Of a DNA stretch of 51,666 nucleotides, positions 1-11,341 are shown in pieces. This DNA is from Parasitella parasitica. Its lineage: Eukaryota > Mucoromycota > Mucoromycetes > Mucorales > Mucoraceae. The stretch lies in NCBI GenBank assembly GCA_025201805.1, contig MU619243.1:284111-335776 (forward strand). Direction: 5' to 3'. The notes under the pieces are model-generated. The model was not told the DNA's origin, did not search any database, and worked only from the letters and a program-made list of their open reading frames with translations. Each line of letters begins with the position of its first letter. Position 1 is the stretch's first letter. A program made the position numbers and the translations under genes.

Positions 1-44
1 TCTCGACATTATTCTTATTTCTCGTAGAAATTACTAGTAGAACA

Positions 45-1266
45 ATGGCTAGCAACAATACCGAGCCCCTGCAATCTGTTCAACTTGACGGCTTGGTAAA
101 TACCAGATGAAATCAATGAATGAGCCTGAGCCATTAAAGAAGTAAAAATTTTTTTCTAGGTCGTTTTGAAGATCATTAAACATTGCCGTGAATCATATCC
201 TAATGATGTAACGGGTCAACTCCTAGGTTTAGATGATAAGGGAGCATTGGAGGTTACGAATTGCTTTCCTTTCCCCTCTGATGGTGATGAGGATGCCAGT
301 GGCAAGTATTCATAATGTTGTTGAAAAAGTTGGAAATTAACATGCGTGTGTGTGTGTGTAGCTCAATATCAACTTGATATGATGAGATGTTTGCGTGCCG
401 TCAATGTCGATAACAACACTGTTGGCTGGTATCGCTCTGCTCATTTGGGTAACTTTGTCGATCTTAGCTTGATTGAAACCCAATACAGTTATCAGAACTC
501 GCTCAGCGCACAATCCGTTGTCCTCATTCATGACGTGTCAAAGAGTGCTGCCCAAGGCAATTTGAATTTGAGAGCTTTCAGATTGACAGAAACTTTTATG
601 AAGGTATATGAAGCCAAGAAATTTACAACTGAGAGGTAATGAAAAAGGGAAGTGCGATGATGGGCTCAGGAAATGCTAACGCATACATTATCTAGCCTTG
701 CCCAAGCCAAGTTATCCTTCTCCAACATTTTTGAAGAATTACCTGTTGAAGTTCATAACTCTCACTACGTTACCATGATGCTTCACAACATTGAAATGCC
801 TAAATTGGAAGCTGATCGCCTTCGCTCACTTTCTACTTTTGCTTCCACCCAAAAAACGCAAACCGAACTTGAAGAGGCTAGACCTTTGGCACCTAATTTT
901 GACGTTCTTGATTTGGAATTGGATCCTTTTATGCAAAAGAATTTGCAATATCTGTTGGATTGCGCTGATGTTCAACAGCAAGAACAAAACAACTATCAGT
1001 ACTGGCAAAGATCTGTTGCTCGTGAACAAAGTAAGATGCAAGCTTGGTTAGCCAAGAGGAAACAGGAAAATGCTCAGCGCATTGAAAAGGGACAGAAGCC
1101 TTTGCCTGAGGATGAAGTTAACACATTGTTCAAACTTCCAGCTGAGCCCAGTCGTTTAGATTCTATGATTTTGAGTGCTCAAATGCACAACTTTACCAAA
1201 CAAATCAATCAATTTGCTGGTCCCAGTCTTGCTAGATTATATAGTATTCAGGAATTACAAAAATAG
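45..1266 (+). CDS. eIF3h: Eukaryotic translation initiation factor 3 subunit h (MPN-domain)
   Basis: Subunit h of the cytosolic eIF3 complex, which helps load mRNA on the 40S ribosome. The four exons I trace are 45-95, 160-301, 362-635 and 696-1266, giving 345 residues, the usual size for the family. The N-terminal half is an MPN domain ([20 protein letters not shown], then [24 protein letters not shown] and SVVLIHD). The JAMM zinc-binding residues of active MPN+ proteases are not evident, as expected for eIF3h. The C-terminal half is helical and charged ([20 protein letters not shown]). The second intron is unusual: the only GT with compatible phase (299) is a poor donor, while a GC donor at 302 (GCAAGTATTC) keeps the frame. 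Identity is confident; the exact donor of intron 2 is inferred. Confidence 0.93.
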
Positions 1267-1656
1267 TGCGTATATATATTACATTCTCTCCTCCCTTTAT
1301 CTTTTTATACACTAAAAAAAAATCCCTTTTGTTTTTTTTTTCTTTTTGACATGATATAAAAAAAACGCACGCAAATACTAGTTGAAACAATTTCATCTGT
1401 ACAGTGACGAACCAGCATTATAACGTGGCAAAAAATCCCCAGTTCATTTTGAAATATTTCAGGGCGTCATTGCTTTGTAAAGTAACACGGGATTATGCTC
1501 AAACTGATGGATAAGAAAAAAGTTTCAAATGCTGTGTGGTTCGTGCCATGTTGATGATTCCCATGGTGTTGCTGCATCAAAAAAAAAAAATAGACACATA
1601 AAAAAAGATATTTGATCTCTAGCTCTTTTTCCTTCTTTGTGCTCTTCTGCAATAAA
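1267..1656. other. Intergenic region between eIF3h and the zinc-finger gene
   Basis: About 390 bases without a supported gene. It holds A/T homopolymers and presumably the 3' UTR of eIF3h and the promoter of the next gene. No distinct motif could be assigned. Confidence 0.5.
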
Positions 1657-2190
1657 ATGGATATTTTAAACTTATTAAACCACCCTGCGCCACTAGCAAC
1701 TATTTCTGCTAAATCGAAAATTCCCAAACCATACCAATGTAATTGGAATGCTTGTGAAAAACGATTCTCCAGAAGATCTGATCTCTCGCGCCACAGAAGA
1801 ATCCACACCGGAGAAAGACCTTTTCAGTGTCACTGGCCTGGATGCAAAAAGCAATTTATACAAAGATCTGCTTTGACTGTTCATACAAGAACGCACACGG
1901 GCGAAAGACCTCACGCATGCGAAGTTCCATGCTGTAGGAAATCGTTTAGTGATGTAAGTAACTTTGTAGAGACCTAAAGCATTTCAGAGACTGATTCATT
2001 CTGTATATAAAGTCTTCCTCTTTGGCTCGTCATCGAAGAACTCACACTGGTAATAGACCATACGGCTGTGAATGTGGTAAATCATTTACTCGAAAGGCCA
2101 CACTTCTAAGGCATCAAAAAGCACACCATTTACCTGGCTCTTTAACCTTAATACCCGAACAACGACAGCGACGGCAGTATCAACATCATC

Positions 2191-2228
<38 letters not shown>

Positions 2229-2545
2229 ACAAAATACAGGTAGCTTGTTGTTTTCCCATTATAAAAAGAGTTGGTATATACTAACGTTAGAATCTTGCAC
2301 ATAGCTATGAAATGTTGTCAAATTATCGCAGTGAATCACCCGAATTATCCGATCAAAACAGTGAATCAAGCACCAGATACTCTCCACTCATGTCACCTCT
2401 CGTTATATCATATAAACAAACCACACATGTCGCTGCTACTTCTGCATGTATGCACCCACCATTTATGCCTTCTTCTTATTCAGTATCAAAGAACAAGAGT
2501 TCTTATAGTTTGCCTCCTTTACAATATCACTACATAAAAACCTGA
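1657..2545 (+). CDS. C2H2 zinc-finger transcription factor with poly-Q tract
   Basis: Probable nuclear DNA-binding regulator of 254 residues. Exons are 1657-1953, 2013-2239 and 2305-2545, all joined by GT-AG introns in phase. From about residue 27 there are four consecutive C2H2 fingers with TGERP/TGNRP linkers. The first three have the long C-x4-C spacing ([36 protein letters not shown]) and the fourth has C-x1-C spacing (YGCECGKSF). Finger 3 is split by intron 1. A glutamine-rich run coded by CAA repeats follows at 2185-2229. The Ser/Thr/Tyr-rich tail ([17 protein letters not shown]) could be an activation or phosphorylation region. The fingers resemble those of fungal stress and carbon regulators, but I cannot name an orthologue. 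The start is the first ATG of the frame preceding the fingers. Confidence 0.85.
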
Positions 2546-3449
2546 GCCAAATCAAAGGATTACCTATTAAAGGTAATAGCGAATATAACATGGCCCCCAG
2601 GTGAACCAGTCAGATATACCACATCCTTTATATAATATAAATAAACAACATTACAAAACCTTGACATAAAACCAGATTATTTCCATTTTCTTTCCTTGAT
2701 TGTTTACTACTAACCTCTCGGATTGTTACAGAAGGATTCTTGAGCGGGATCTTCGGGATAGATTTGACAGGGCAAATCAATGTGCCCTAATTGTTGTTTA
2801 CCCGAAAAAAGAAGTGACTTTCTTGATAGTGCATAGTGTTCATGCAATGCGGTGCATGCAATGTAGCACCTTAAAATGAAATGTTGGTTGGAAATAAAAG
2901 AGGTTTATTTATAAACCTATTCCATCATAGGGTATGAAATGAATATACGTATAATATAAATTGGCCTGTCATGTTTATTTGTTGTTGCGTCTCAATCTTG
3001 AAATATACTGACAGAAAGAGTGCCAATGAATTTGTCGACATTTTTTTTTTATATAATACGCACAGACAGCGGGGTATAATACAAAGTATATAGTATCTTG
3101 TTCTCACTGAGGGACATATGATCCCAGTACTGATATATACATGAGAACATGTATGATGTATTGGTTGTCATAGGCATTTAACATATTATTAAATCGATAT
3201 TCACATTTTCATCCTTGAATTACTATATTTATTATCAAGCAGGTTTTGTCTGCATAGATAAATGATAAAAAAAAAAAAAAACATTGTGTTTCCAATGCGT
3301 TGGTTTATTTCAAAATAAATAGCATTAAGCATTAATGATCAGCCAACAAAAAGATGGGGCTATTATGTGTTTATTAAGAGAGGCAGAGTATGAATATTTA
3401 TATATATATATAATTACATGATTAAAGATGCAGCTTTTTGCTGTTGTTT
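2546..3449. other. Convergent intergenic region
   Basis: About 900 bases between the 3' ends of the zinc-finger gene and TAF1. AT-rich with short TA repeats (3400-3412) and a poly-A run near 3270. No open frame with family similarity and no RNA gene recognised. Confidence 0.5.
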
Positions 3450-6400
3450 TTAAATGTTCAAATCGCCGGAAGGCATACCTGATTCTTGCAATGCTGATGG
3501 CGTGCTTCCCTCTGCTCCAGTGGCAGCAGTAGCAGCAGCTGTATTGTCCACATTATTTAGATAGAATTTAGGACAGTTCTTATTTGTCTTCATATGACCC
3601 AATTGACCACAGTTACCACAACGACGCTAGTAAACTAACGTTAGAACCAAATGACCCCTTTCACGTATTCAATAAATAGACTTACCATAGCACCTTCACG
3701 TTTACCTCTTATTAGACCTAGAACTGGATTCTCTGCTAATGCGGCTTGCTTGGCCAATTGGCGTTGTCTACGTCTTTCTGCATTTCGCTTGAGTTTAGCT
3801 AGTTGGTCTTGAATCCTCTTCTTCATGCGTGCATTCTTCTCTTCGTCATCTGTTGGTTCTAGAGCCTCAGCACTAGTTGCCTCTTCTTCAATCATCTGAC
3901 GCTGTCTAAGATAAGATTTCATAACAACAGGATCGCGAACTACTTCTTGCTGCCAGATCTTCTCTCCGGTCTTTTGAGTAATGAGTCTCTTTATCACCAA
4001 ATATTTGTTTTGACTGTTCACATGATAGTTCGAGCTCATGCTGCCTGTTACAGAAACATCATCATCATCAAATTCAGAGGTGGCTCGATCATAACGGCTT
4101 TTGCTACCGCCATAAGAAGGTGACATGCCATGACTATTACGATGATGACCCCAATCGAAATCTGAAGCAGATGGACTATCTACTTGATCCTCACGATCTT
4201 CATCGTCTTCACCTTCATGATCTGACAGAGCAGGCTCCACTTTGTTACCCAGTGAGTCCAATTGGGCTTTCCAAATACGAGCGATTTCTTCACGGTAAAT
4301 TTGTTGCTGCTCTGCTACATTATAACGATGAGCACTCTTGGGCCTTGCTTCAATTTGCGCTAATTTCTCCTCAGCTGATTCACCAGCGCGCAAAAAGATA
4401 TCCTTCATGGAAACACGAATAAAACTAAAACCCTCTCCACGTCCTGTAGGATCACCTGCACCATACAGCTTGAGCATGGCTTTGCCCTGAGTTGCATTGA
4501 TAAAGTTTCGAGTAGAGAACCAGGGGGCTAATTGCTGCTCGACTTCCAACTTGGAGTCACCTTCTCCGGTTTCATCGTCGTCATTGACATCTCCATAACC
4601 CAAGTCTTGCAAATGACGCTCACCTACCAACATGCTCTCATATAAACAGACCATTTCAGGTGTCACCATTTTGCGCAAATCTTCTTCGGTCGGCGGATCA
4701 CCTCCTCCACGGGTTTTCCAGTAACCACCACCTCCATCTTTGCTACGACGGTGAAATTCTAAAAACTCCTTGAGTCTTTGACGTATTTGAATGTCTGAAT
4801 ATTCTGGAAACTTTTGAGCCAGTTTGCCCATCTTGAGACGATGAAGCGGGTTGCGTTTGATTAAACGATAAGCGACAACTTGCAGACGATTTTTTATGGT
4901 TGTAGTAACTTTACGTGAATGAGGACCAGGGACTTCTTGCACAGGATACGATTGACCGATGGTGAATATCCCAGGAATTTCACGCAAATAGTATTTAGTG
5001 TGATCCTTGTATGTACTCTTAAGAAGCAGGAAATCGGTGTGTCGAACATCGTGGCGGAACAAGGGGGCACGGATCAAGTTGTTATAGTACACCGAGATAG
5101 TTTGGCCCGGCTCCACATTACCAAAAGTCATGAACGGAGACGTGTCGCCAATGTCCAACACAAACGGCTCACCAATGTCAGCGTTTGGCACGAATTCGTC
5201 CTTGGGCTCAGTCTTTCTGTAATAATTGATGATCAACGTACCCATGCCCATATTGGAAATGATAGGCGGATGTTCTTCAGAGTACTCCATCAACACAAAC
5301 TGAGAACTATCCTTCAATGTCAAATCCTTGGTGCTGCGAATATCATCCACATGACCCTTCTTCTTATCCTTCTTCTTCTTTTTGTTTGCTTTCATTCTCG
5401 AGAAATGAATATCTGTATTCGCAGGTATTTGCAGCAACGGCCTATGAAACGATCTTAATTCCTGTTTGGAAAGTTTGGTTTTGTACAACTGGGGATGCAA
5501 TCGAAGAGCAGGCAGAGCATGTTGCACCACCAATTGACCGAACGTTTGTCGAACACGGATCAAACGTCCAGCCAGGTGAGACTCGTAATGTTTATCGTTT
5601 GATAAATTGAAGCGATTAAGCGGTAATTTGTTGTGTGGCTCGGTGTCTGTGTGGTATATTTGGATCTTGGGTAAAGGCTTGGGAAGAGGTTTACGACCCT
5701 TTTTGACATGCTTGGGTTGGATGAGTAATTCTTTAGTAGCTTCTACTTCTTCCACATCGAATAGCATGTTGGGATCATTGAGATCGAGTGAAATTTTCAT
5801 GGTTGCAGGAGATGGTTTCTCCTTGTCCCAAATAATTGCATCAAGCCAATCACCTTCTTCTAGTTGCATGTTCAGATGCTTCACAACAACCTTTCCGTCA
5901 AGTTGGTCCTGTCCATCTGTATCAGTAGCAAAAGTAGAAGAGCTTCAACACTGTTATTAAATATTTCTGAAAAAAACCCCCCCGTGCATGATGAAACCTA
6001 CAGCGCATCTACATTTTTATCCTCGTCTTTATCATCCCAAATGATATCGTTCTCCCAAGTATCCAGCATGACCGAATGGTATAATTTCTCGTTTTCCAAT
6101 ATTTCAGGTGGCGGTTCAGTTGTGTAGCCCTATATTTGAAATGACTGTGAATTCCCTCACTAAAGAGTTTGAAAATGAACCCATACCCTCTCTGCTAGCT
6201 CTTGCATGTACTCATCATCTTCACTCTCATTGCTGCTGCTTGCACTGTCATCATGAGAGACTTCAAGTCTCCGTTTTTTAACAGGTTGCTTCGCCTGTTC
6301 AATTCTAAACCGATCAAGCTTACTTGCTCTTAAAAATGCAGCACGCTCATCGCGTTCTACTTCATATTCATACCCATCTCCGTAAATCACTAGAAAGCCT

Positions 6401-7150
6401 ATGAGTGACACGATGCATATGCTTCTTTTTCGATTCTCGCTTTACCTCTTTTATGAGGAACAAGTTTTGGCGGTCTCTTGATTTTAGCCATAAATAGTTC
6501 AGAGAACTTGAGGATCCTGTTTCTTTCAAAGCCGGGATACAGTTGCTTGATGTCGACTTCCTTGGGTGTCTTATGATCTCCTTCTGTTAACGGTGATGTT
6601 GACTTTACCAAAAATGTATCCTGGATTGCAGTTGATAATGTCGCATTTGCAGGATGTTGCTGATGCTGCTGTTGTTGTCGTTCCTCTTCTTCTTCGCTAT
6701 CATCGTAATTGTCTGCAACAAGAGCCAACCTTGACTTGGGCAAGTTTTTCTGAACCATGCCCATACCACGACGATAGTATTTTTCAGTTAAATCATCTGG
6801 CACAGCATCGTCAAAATCTGAGTAATCTATGGCATCTTTGGCATGTTTAGTTGGGATTACTGGGATACGAGCAGACGTGTCTTCATCATCATCCTCGTCT
6901 TGGTCGCTGTCTCTTTCACCAGGTAGTTTTCTACGTGCATTTTCTAAACCAAATGTATCTTCATTGCTGAAAATCCTTGTGAATACGTTGGCATCTACGC
7001 TGGAGAGTGTTTCTTTAAGGTCCTGTTTTTTTTTGTGTTAGTACCCATATTTGCTTCATTAGGATTCAATGGAATACTTGCATCGTCCAAATCACTCTCA
7101 AGACGACCTTGTTCATCCACATTTCCAAAGAAATAACCAGCCAAAGACAT
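3450..7150 (-). CDS. TAF1: TFIID subunit TAF1 (TAFII250-like)
   Basis: Largest scaffold subunit of the RNA polymerase II factor TFIID. Six exons are traced: 7150-7082, 7022-6446, 6389-6187, 6129-6002, 5942-3686 and 3626-3450, giving 1136 residues. The N-terminus (SLAGYFFGNVDEQGRLESD) fits the TBP-binding start of TAF1. Acidic stretches follow, then ENDIIWDDK and KHLNMQLEEGDWLDAIIWD, and the long central DUF3591 core (RLIRVRQTFGQLVVQHALPA, HSRKVTTTIKNRLQ, DIQIRQRLKEF). The last exon carries a zinc knuckle (CGNCGQLGHMKTNKNC). The protein stops soon after the knuckle and has no bromodomains, as in other fungi where a separate Bdf protein supplies them. Intron 1 (7023-7081) is best explained with a GC donor (GCAAGTATTC) and a TACTAAC branch site, yielding LDDDLKETL; a GT/late-AG alternative is possible. 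Confidence 0.93.
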
Positions 7151-7326
7151 GATCTTTTATTAAATGGGAAAAGCAAAAAGAAAAGCACGAATCTGTGTGA
7201 AGCTGAAAAACTCTTTTAATTTCAAGACGTCATAATTAGAAGCTACTGCTATTGGGAGTAAAAAAGCTACTTGATGTATACAATGATGGGTCTTTCGAAT
7301 CCTATTCCAACAGCTTGAGCACATGT

Positions 7327-8505
7327 TCAGCCTTCAGTGTTGAGATTTACCCACTCACCTTTAATTTCACCTTTGGGTACTCCCAGATTATGGTATTCCT
7401 TGAATCCCAACTTGTTTACCAAGAAATCTGTATAATCTTCAGGCCGAAATTTGAGTTCTTGTTCGACATCTTTTGACGGCTGATCGCCAACAAAGAGTGA
7501 GTAGGTATTCTCATGTCAGCATGCTCTCATCTTACATCTAACTTTTTTGCTCTTCGCTGAAATGTATCAAAGTCCTGAGGCTCCAACACGAATGTTCCAC
7601 CAGGAGCCAGTGAATCGTAAGCTTTTTTGAAAAACGACTTTAATCCTTTGTCTCCGTTATGCAGTTGAATCCATTTTGTAATGCTCAATCTATCGAATAA
7701 TTAAGTGGAATTTACACATATTTACATACATATAAAACTTACGCTAATATGGTGTCGTATTGGTTGTATTTTTCGATTGGCGTTTGTGTCCAATCTTTTG
7801 TTTCGAAATAAACATTGAATGGAAAGTTTTGTTTTTCCTTGTGTTTCATGGGTGGTAAAGAGATTGGCATCATGCCAAACATATTAGTCATCGACTGTGG
7901 AAAATAGTTGAATCGTAAACTAAGATCGATAGGAGAGGATTTCTCGGGATGAGCCAAGGAGTACGCCACGCATAAATTGACATTCGCTTTTGATACCAAA
8001 CTGTCGTCAATATCTACGCCATGCACAGAAGCAACTTTGTACTTTTTTGCTATATTTATCTTAGTTGAACCTTTACTATCATGTGCATTTTACACCCTCT
8101 TCATTACCTATCGCAATAGAAATGTTGCCAGAGTTACACCCAATATCCAATATGTGCTTATTTTCGAATAATCCGCTGTCCAAAAGGTCTAGTCTTGGAT
8201 CAATTAACGCATTACCTTGTTTTCTTCGAGATCTACAAAGAAGAAAGTCTATATAATGGGGGGGGGTTGTTTGTTTTGCATAAGGTGCCTTACGAATAAT
8301 ATCCTTGGTAATTGCCGTATTCATATTTGCCAAAAGGTTTTTTCGCTGCTGGTTGCTTTTCTGCAAATTCCACGGACCCTTTTGTTTTTGCACCCAAATA
8401 TCGTTGTTTGTCATCTCTGTCAGAAGAACCGATATTTATAGCCGTAGGCCGTCTGGATGAGCGCTTAATGGGTTGTTTCTCACTTTCTGTGTGTGCTCTC
8501 TTCAT
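7327..8505 (-). CDS. Bin3/MePCE-type RNA methyltransferase
   Basis: SAM-dependent methyltransferase of the Bin3 family. Animal members add a methyl group to the gamma-phosphate at the 5' end of 7SK or U6-type RNAs. Five exons start from the ATG at 8505 after a basic N-terminus (KRSSRRPTAINIG). The Bin3 hallmarks are visible in order: SAM-binding motif HILDIGCNSGNISIAI, VHGVDIDDSLV, LSITKWIQLHNGDKGL, then LAPGGTFVLEPQDFDTF and a C-terminal FRPEDYTDFLVNKLGF. The first intron contains a nine-base homopolymer (8258-8266). The gene sits 176 bases upstream of TAF1 on the same strand, so that interval must hold the TAF1 promoter. The family call is firm; the exact RNA substrate in this organism is unknown. 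Confidence 0.88.
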
Positions 8506-8907
8506 TAGTATTTAAATGAAAGACGGGTCTTGATGGCAAGCGCGCCTTTTTCGAGTTTTATCGGCTTTTGTATTCACATGCTGATGCATTTGTTCTTTCC
8601 TTTAGCTCCTCTAAAAAATATTAAAATAAACAGGTGTAAATACATTTCCACTTTTCAAAGACGACGACCTATATAATTTTCAAATGTCTTCATTTTGCGC
8701 GAAGGCTATAGACATATTAGCAATAGTATTCGGTAACAACTGGATAATAATAACTTTCGAGATTTAACTCATACCCTTGATGATTTTCTCATCATACAAT
8801 ATGTACGAATAGTAGAAGCTTGGTGGCAGCAGCACTTTAGTTAGTGCGAGCAGTTAAAAGTACAGAGAACTTTTTTTCCTGAGATATCCTCAAATAATAG
8901 GGCATAT
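8506..8907. other. Divergent intergenic region
   Basis: About 400 bases upstream of the Bin3-type gene (-) and of the small candidate gene (+). An ATG at 8684 opens only a very short frame. Nothing else recognised. Confidence 0.4.
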
Positions 8908-9253
8908 ATGACAGCTTATAAAATGGAGAAAACGTTGTTTCAACAAGAAACAAGTCTTCAAGTGGCAACTCATTTGCGTGCTTTAGAAGACTTGGAACAT
9001 GACATCAAAGCAGAAGAGCTTGTTCAAAATGTTGGTATCCGAAATATCAAGAGAAAGTTGGACGCGATATGTTTGAAGAGGTGATAGCTCCCAAAAATCT
9101 ATAGAAAGATGAGTCTTCTCATCAAATCGTTTTAGGACGACGCTGCATACTATGCATCTAGAGGCCATGAAGATGCTATTACTGCTACTAACACTACTAT
9201 TGCTACTGCTGATACTGCTGATACTATTGATACTATTTTCAAAGAAGAATTAG
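8908..9253 (+). CDS. Candidate small protein with leucine-rich C-terminal membrane segment
   Basis: I do not recognise this gene. A helical N-terminus (FQQETSLQVATHLRALEDLE, then DIKAEELVQNVGIRNIKRK) leads to a good GT-AG intron (9081-9135). Joining 8908-9080 to 9136-9253 is in frame and gives 96 residues ending in an almost unbroken Leu/Ile run followed by SKKN. That is the layout of a tail-anchored membrane protein. The leucine run comes from an ACTGCTGAT-type repeat that is also open in another frame, so the hydrophobic tail could be an accident of repeat expansion. In-frame ATGs at 8908 and 8923 are both possible starts. Support is limited to frame, splice sites and composition. Confidence 0.35.
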
Positions 9254-10800
9254 AACAAAATTTTACAGGCAGAAGAAATACTTTAGTTAGTTATGTGCTT
9301 TCAATGTCACTAAAAATAATTGTACCCTTTATTAAAAAATTGTAAAAGGAAAAAGCTCATACAAGTATTTGGCACCGTCAAACAACATCATCTCCCCACA
9401 CAAGCCAATAGCTCAAGTTGAAGACTTTTCAGTCCTAAAAAACTAGTTTGACATCTGCATTAGTAGTTTTACGAAAGAAGCATCCAAGTCAACATATGCC
9501 GAATACCAGACCTACATAATCAACCACAAGCAGTTCTTTTCCCTGAGGTGTTATAGTCAGAAAAAAGATAAAAACTGTAAGAAAACAATGTTTAGTAACC
9601 TTGAACACAAAAAAATTAATGCAAAGTAATGCATTGGACTATAAGGTACCTTTTGATTGCACATTTGCATAGTTTAGAGCAAGTTTTTGTACTTTTCAAG
9701 TTGACATCAGATGAGGCTAGCGACTTTTCTGACTTTTTTCGGAAAAGTATTTTTCAAAATCGGAGCGTGAGGTTGTCAGGCCAGATGCAGACATACAAGT
9801 ACTACCGTTAAAAAGCCAAGAAGCACAGAATTTAAATAAATTATATTTCAACTGTTTTGCTCTTAAATTGGGTCAGCCATAGCTTCTCAAAAGCTATTAC
9901 TTTCTTGAAAAAGACACCATTTTTCTTTAATAGCGGGGATTAAACGCTTCCAAAATCAGGAAGGAAAAATTCTTTCAGAAACTCCATTTGGACAATTCGA
10001 AAAAAAAATTACTCCTTTGAGGCAAGATATCATCCTCTGATACTATGCATACCACCGCTATGAGCCTATGGTAATAGCTGTATTTTTGGACGCTCTACAC
10101 GATAGTATCATTTCATAATTCCCGTATGCTTGTGGAAGTAGTTCTGCTTAGAAAACCTCCAAAACAGATGAAGAGGGAAAAGTCAACATTCTGCTTAATC
10201 AGAGCGCATTTACAGTCTTTCAGATCAAGGAATGATCTTTTACGATCATTTTACTCCAATATATGCTTTAGTAAAAAGTTGCATTTTTTAGGTCAAAATC
10301 GAGAATAATGCATGATCAATGGTTTTGGATGGGTAGATACAAGGAAAAAATCGAAAAAATCCGCCATTTTGCATCGAAAAAAAAATCGTGCTCAAATTGC
10401 ACCAAAATCATGTATAATATAGTTTTTTCCCAATTGATACTATTTCTGGTATTTTCAGGGCACTTTTGGTTATAAAAATCAATCAAAAAATGGCTCACAA
10501 AGCTAAAATTCTTGCTTTTAAGCTGTAAAAATATCTATCTGGAGATGATACCACGTCAATTTCATTTCTAGTATATGACACAGCTCTATAAAGTCAATAT
10601 TTTTGATGTTACAAGTATACCTTTCTTCATAGTAATATGATAAAACAAATGTGGCTCATTGCGTTGGAAGCAGAGGAGGATAATTAATGAATACAAGGTT
10701 TTGCTGTAATAAACCCTTGTTATTTGTGAATAATTCACAAGTTGCTATTTGCTAGTGACAGAGAAGCTCTAGTACCATTGATGCTTACAATATTTCTTAA
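9254..10800. other. Gene-poor AT-rich stretch
   Basis: About 1.5 kb with no frame resembling a known family on either strand. Short hairpin-like words occur (for example GTGAATAATTCAC near 10725). No RNA gene recognised. Confidence 0.5.
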
Positions 10801-11341
10801 TGTTAGTTCTCGAGTTCCCTTTTTGTGATTCTAATGCCAAACATGTAAGATAGAAAGTAAAATAGTGGATAGGGTTGAGGTTGAGGGTAACTTTACTAAC
10901 AAAATTTAGGCTTCATAATAAGCTTCTGGTAGATTTGATCTGCCATAATGTAGGATAGGAGATACTTCATTAAGATTGGAGATTGTCCAATGATGTGTCG
11001 AAACAGGAGATAAAGTCTTTGTTTCAAATCAAGAAGTTTATCTGTATCACAGATCTGTATGAGTGACAAACACTAAGGTACTGTCAGATCAAAGATCAAT
11101 AGCCTTGTAGTATAGTAATACATTGTACCCTGTTAAGGATATGATGTTGCTTGCAAATTATTCTCATCGATTAGTATCGACTAGTATTTTAAATAAGTCA
11201 CCAAAAATTTAAGTTGTTGTAAAAAGTATAAATAGCAGATGCAAAGTTGAATCTTTAATAAAGTAATCTCAACTTTTCGTATCTCGTTAATTCAACGTTT
11301 TATTTTATACTTTTCTTATTTCGATCTTGCAGATCTCAACA
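10801..11341 (+). repeat. LTR-like segment (candidate)
   Basis: The stretch begins TGTTAG and ends CAACA, short inverted termini typical of LTRs. Near its 3' part it carries a TATA-like word (TATAAATAG, about 11228) followed some 30 bases later by a polyadenylation-like AATAAAG. The five flanking bases on each side (CTTAA, TGATT) do not match, so there is no target duplication, and no primer-binding site or internal domain follows. It may be an old LTR remnant or chance. Confidence 0.25.

Noticed and set aside
4919-5458. Long plus-strand frame inside TAF1
   Set aside because: Antisense shadow of the conserved TAF1 core; no family similarity.
6390-6411. A second 22-base intron in TAF1 with a plausible GT...AG
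   Set aside because: The 56-base intron 6390-6445 has a better donor (GTAAAG) and keeps the frame.
7023-7044. A 22-base intron (GTACTAAC...CAG) in TAF1
   Set aside because: Too short, out of phase, and it starts within what looks like the TACTAAC branch site of the longer intron 7023-7081.
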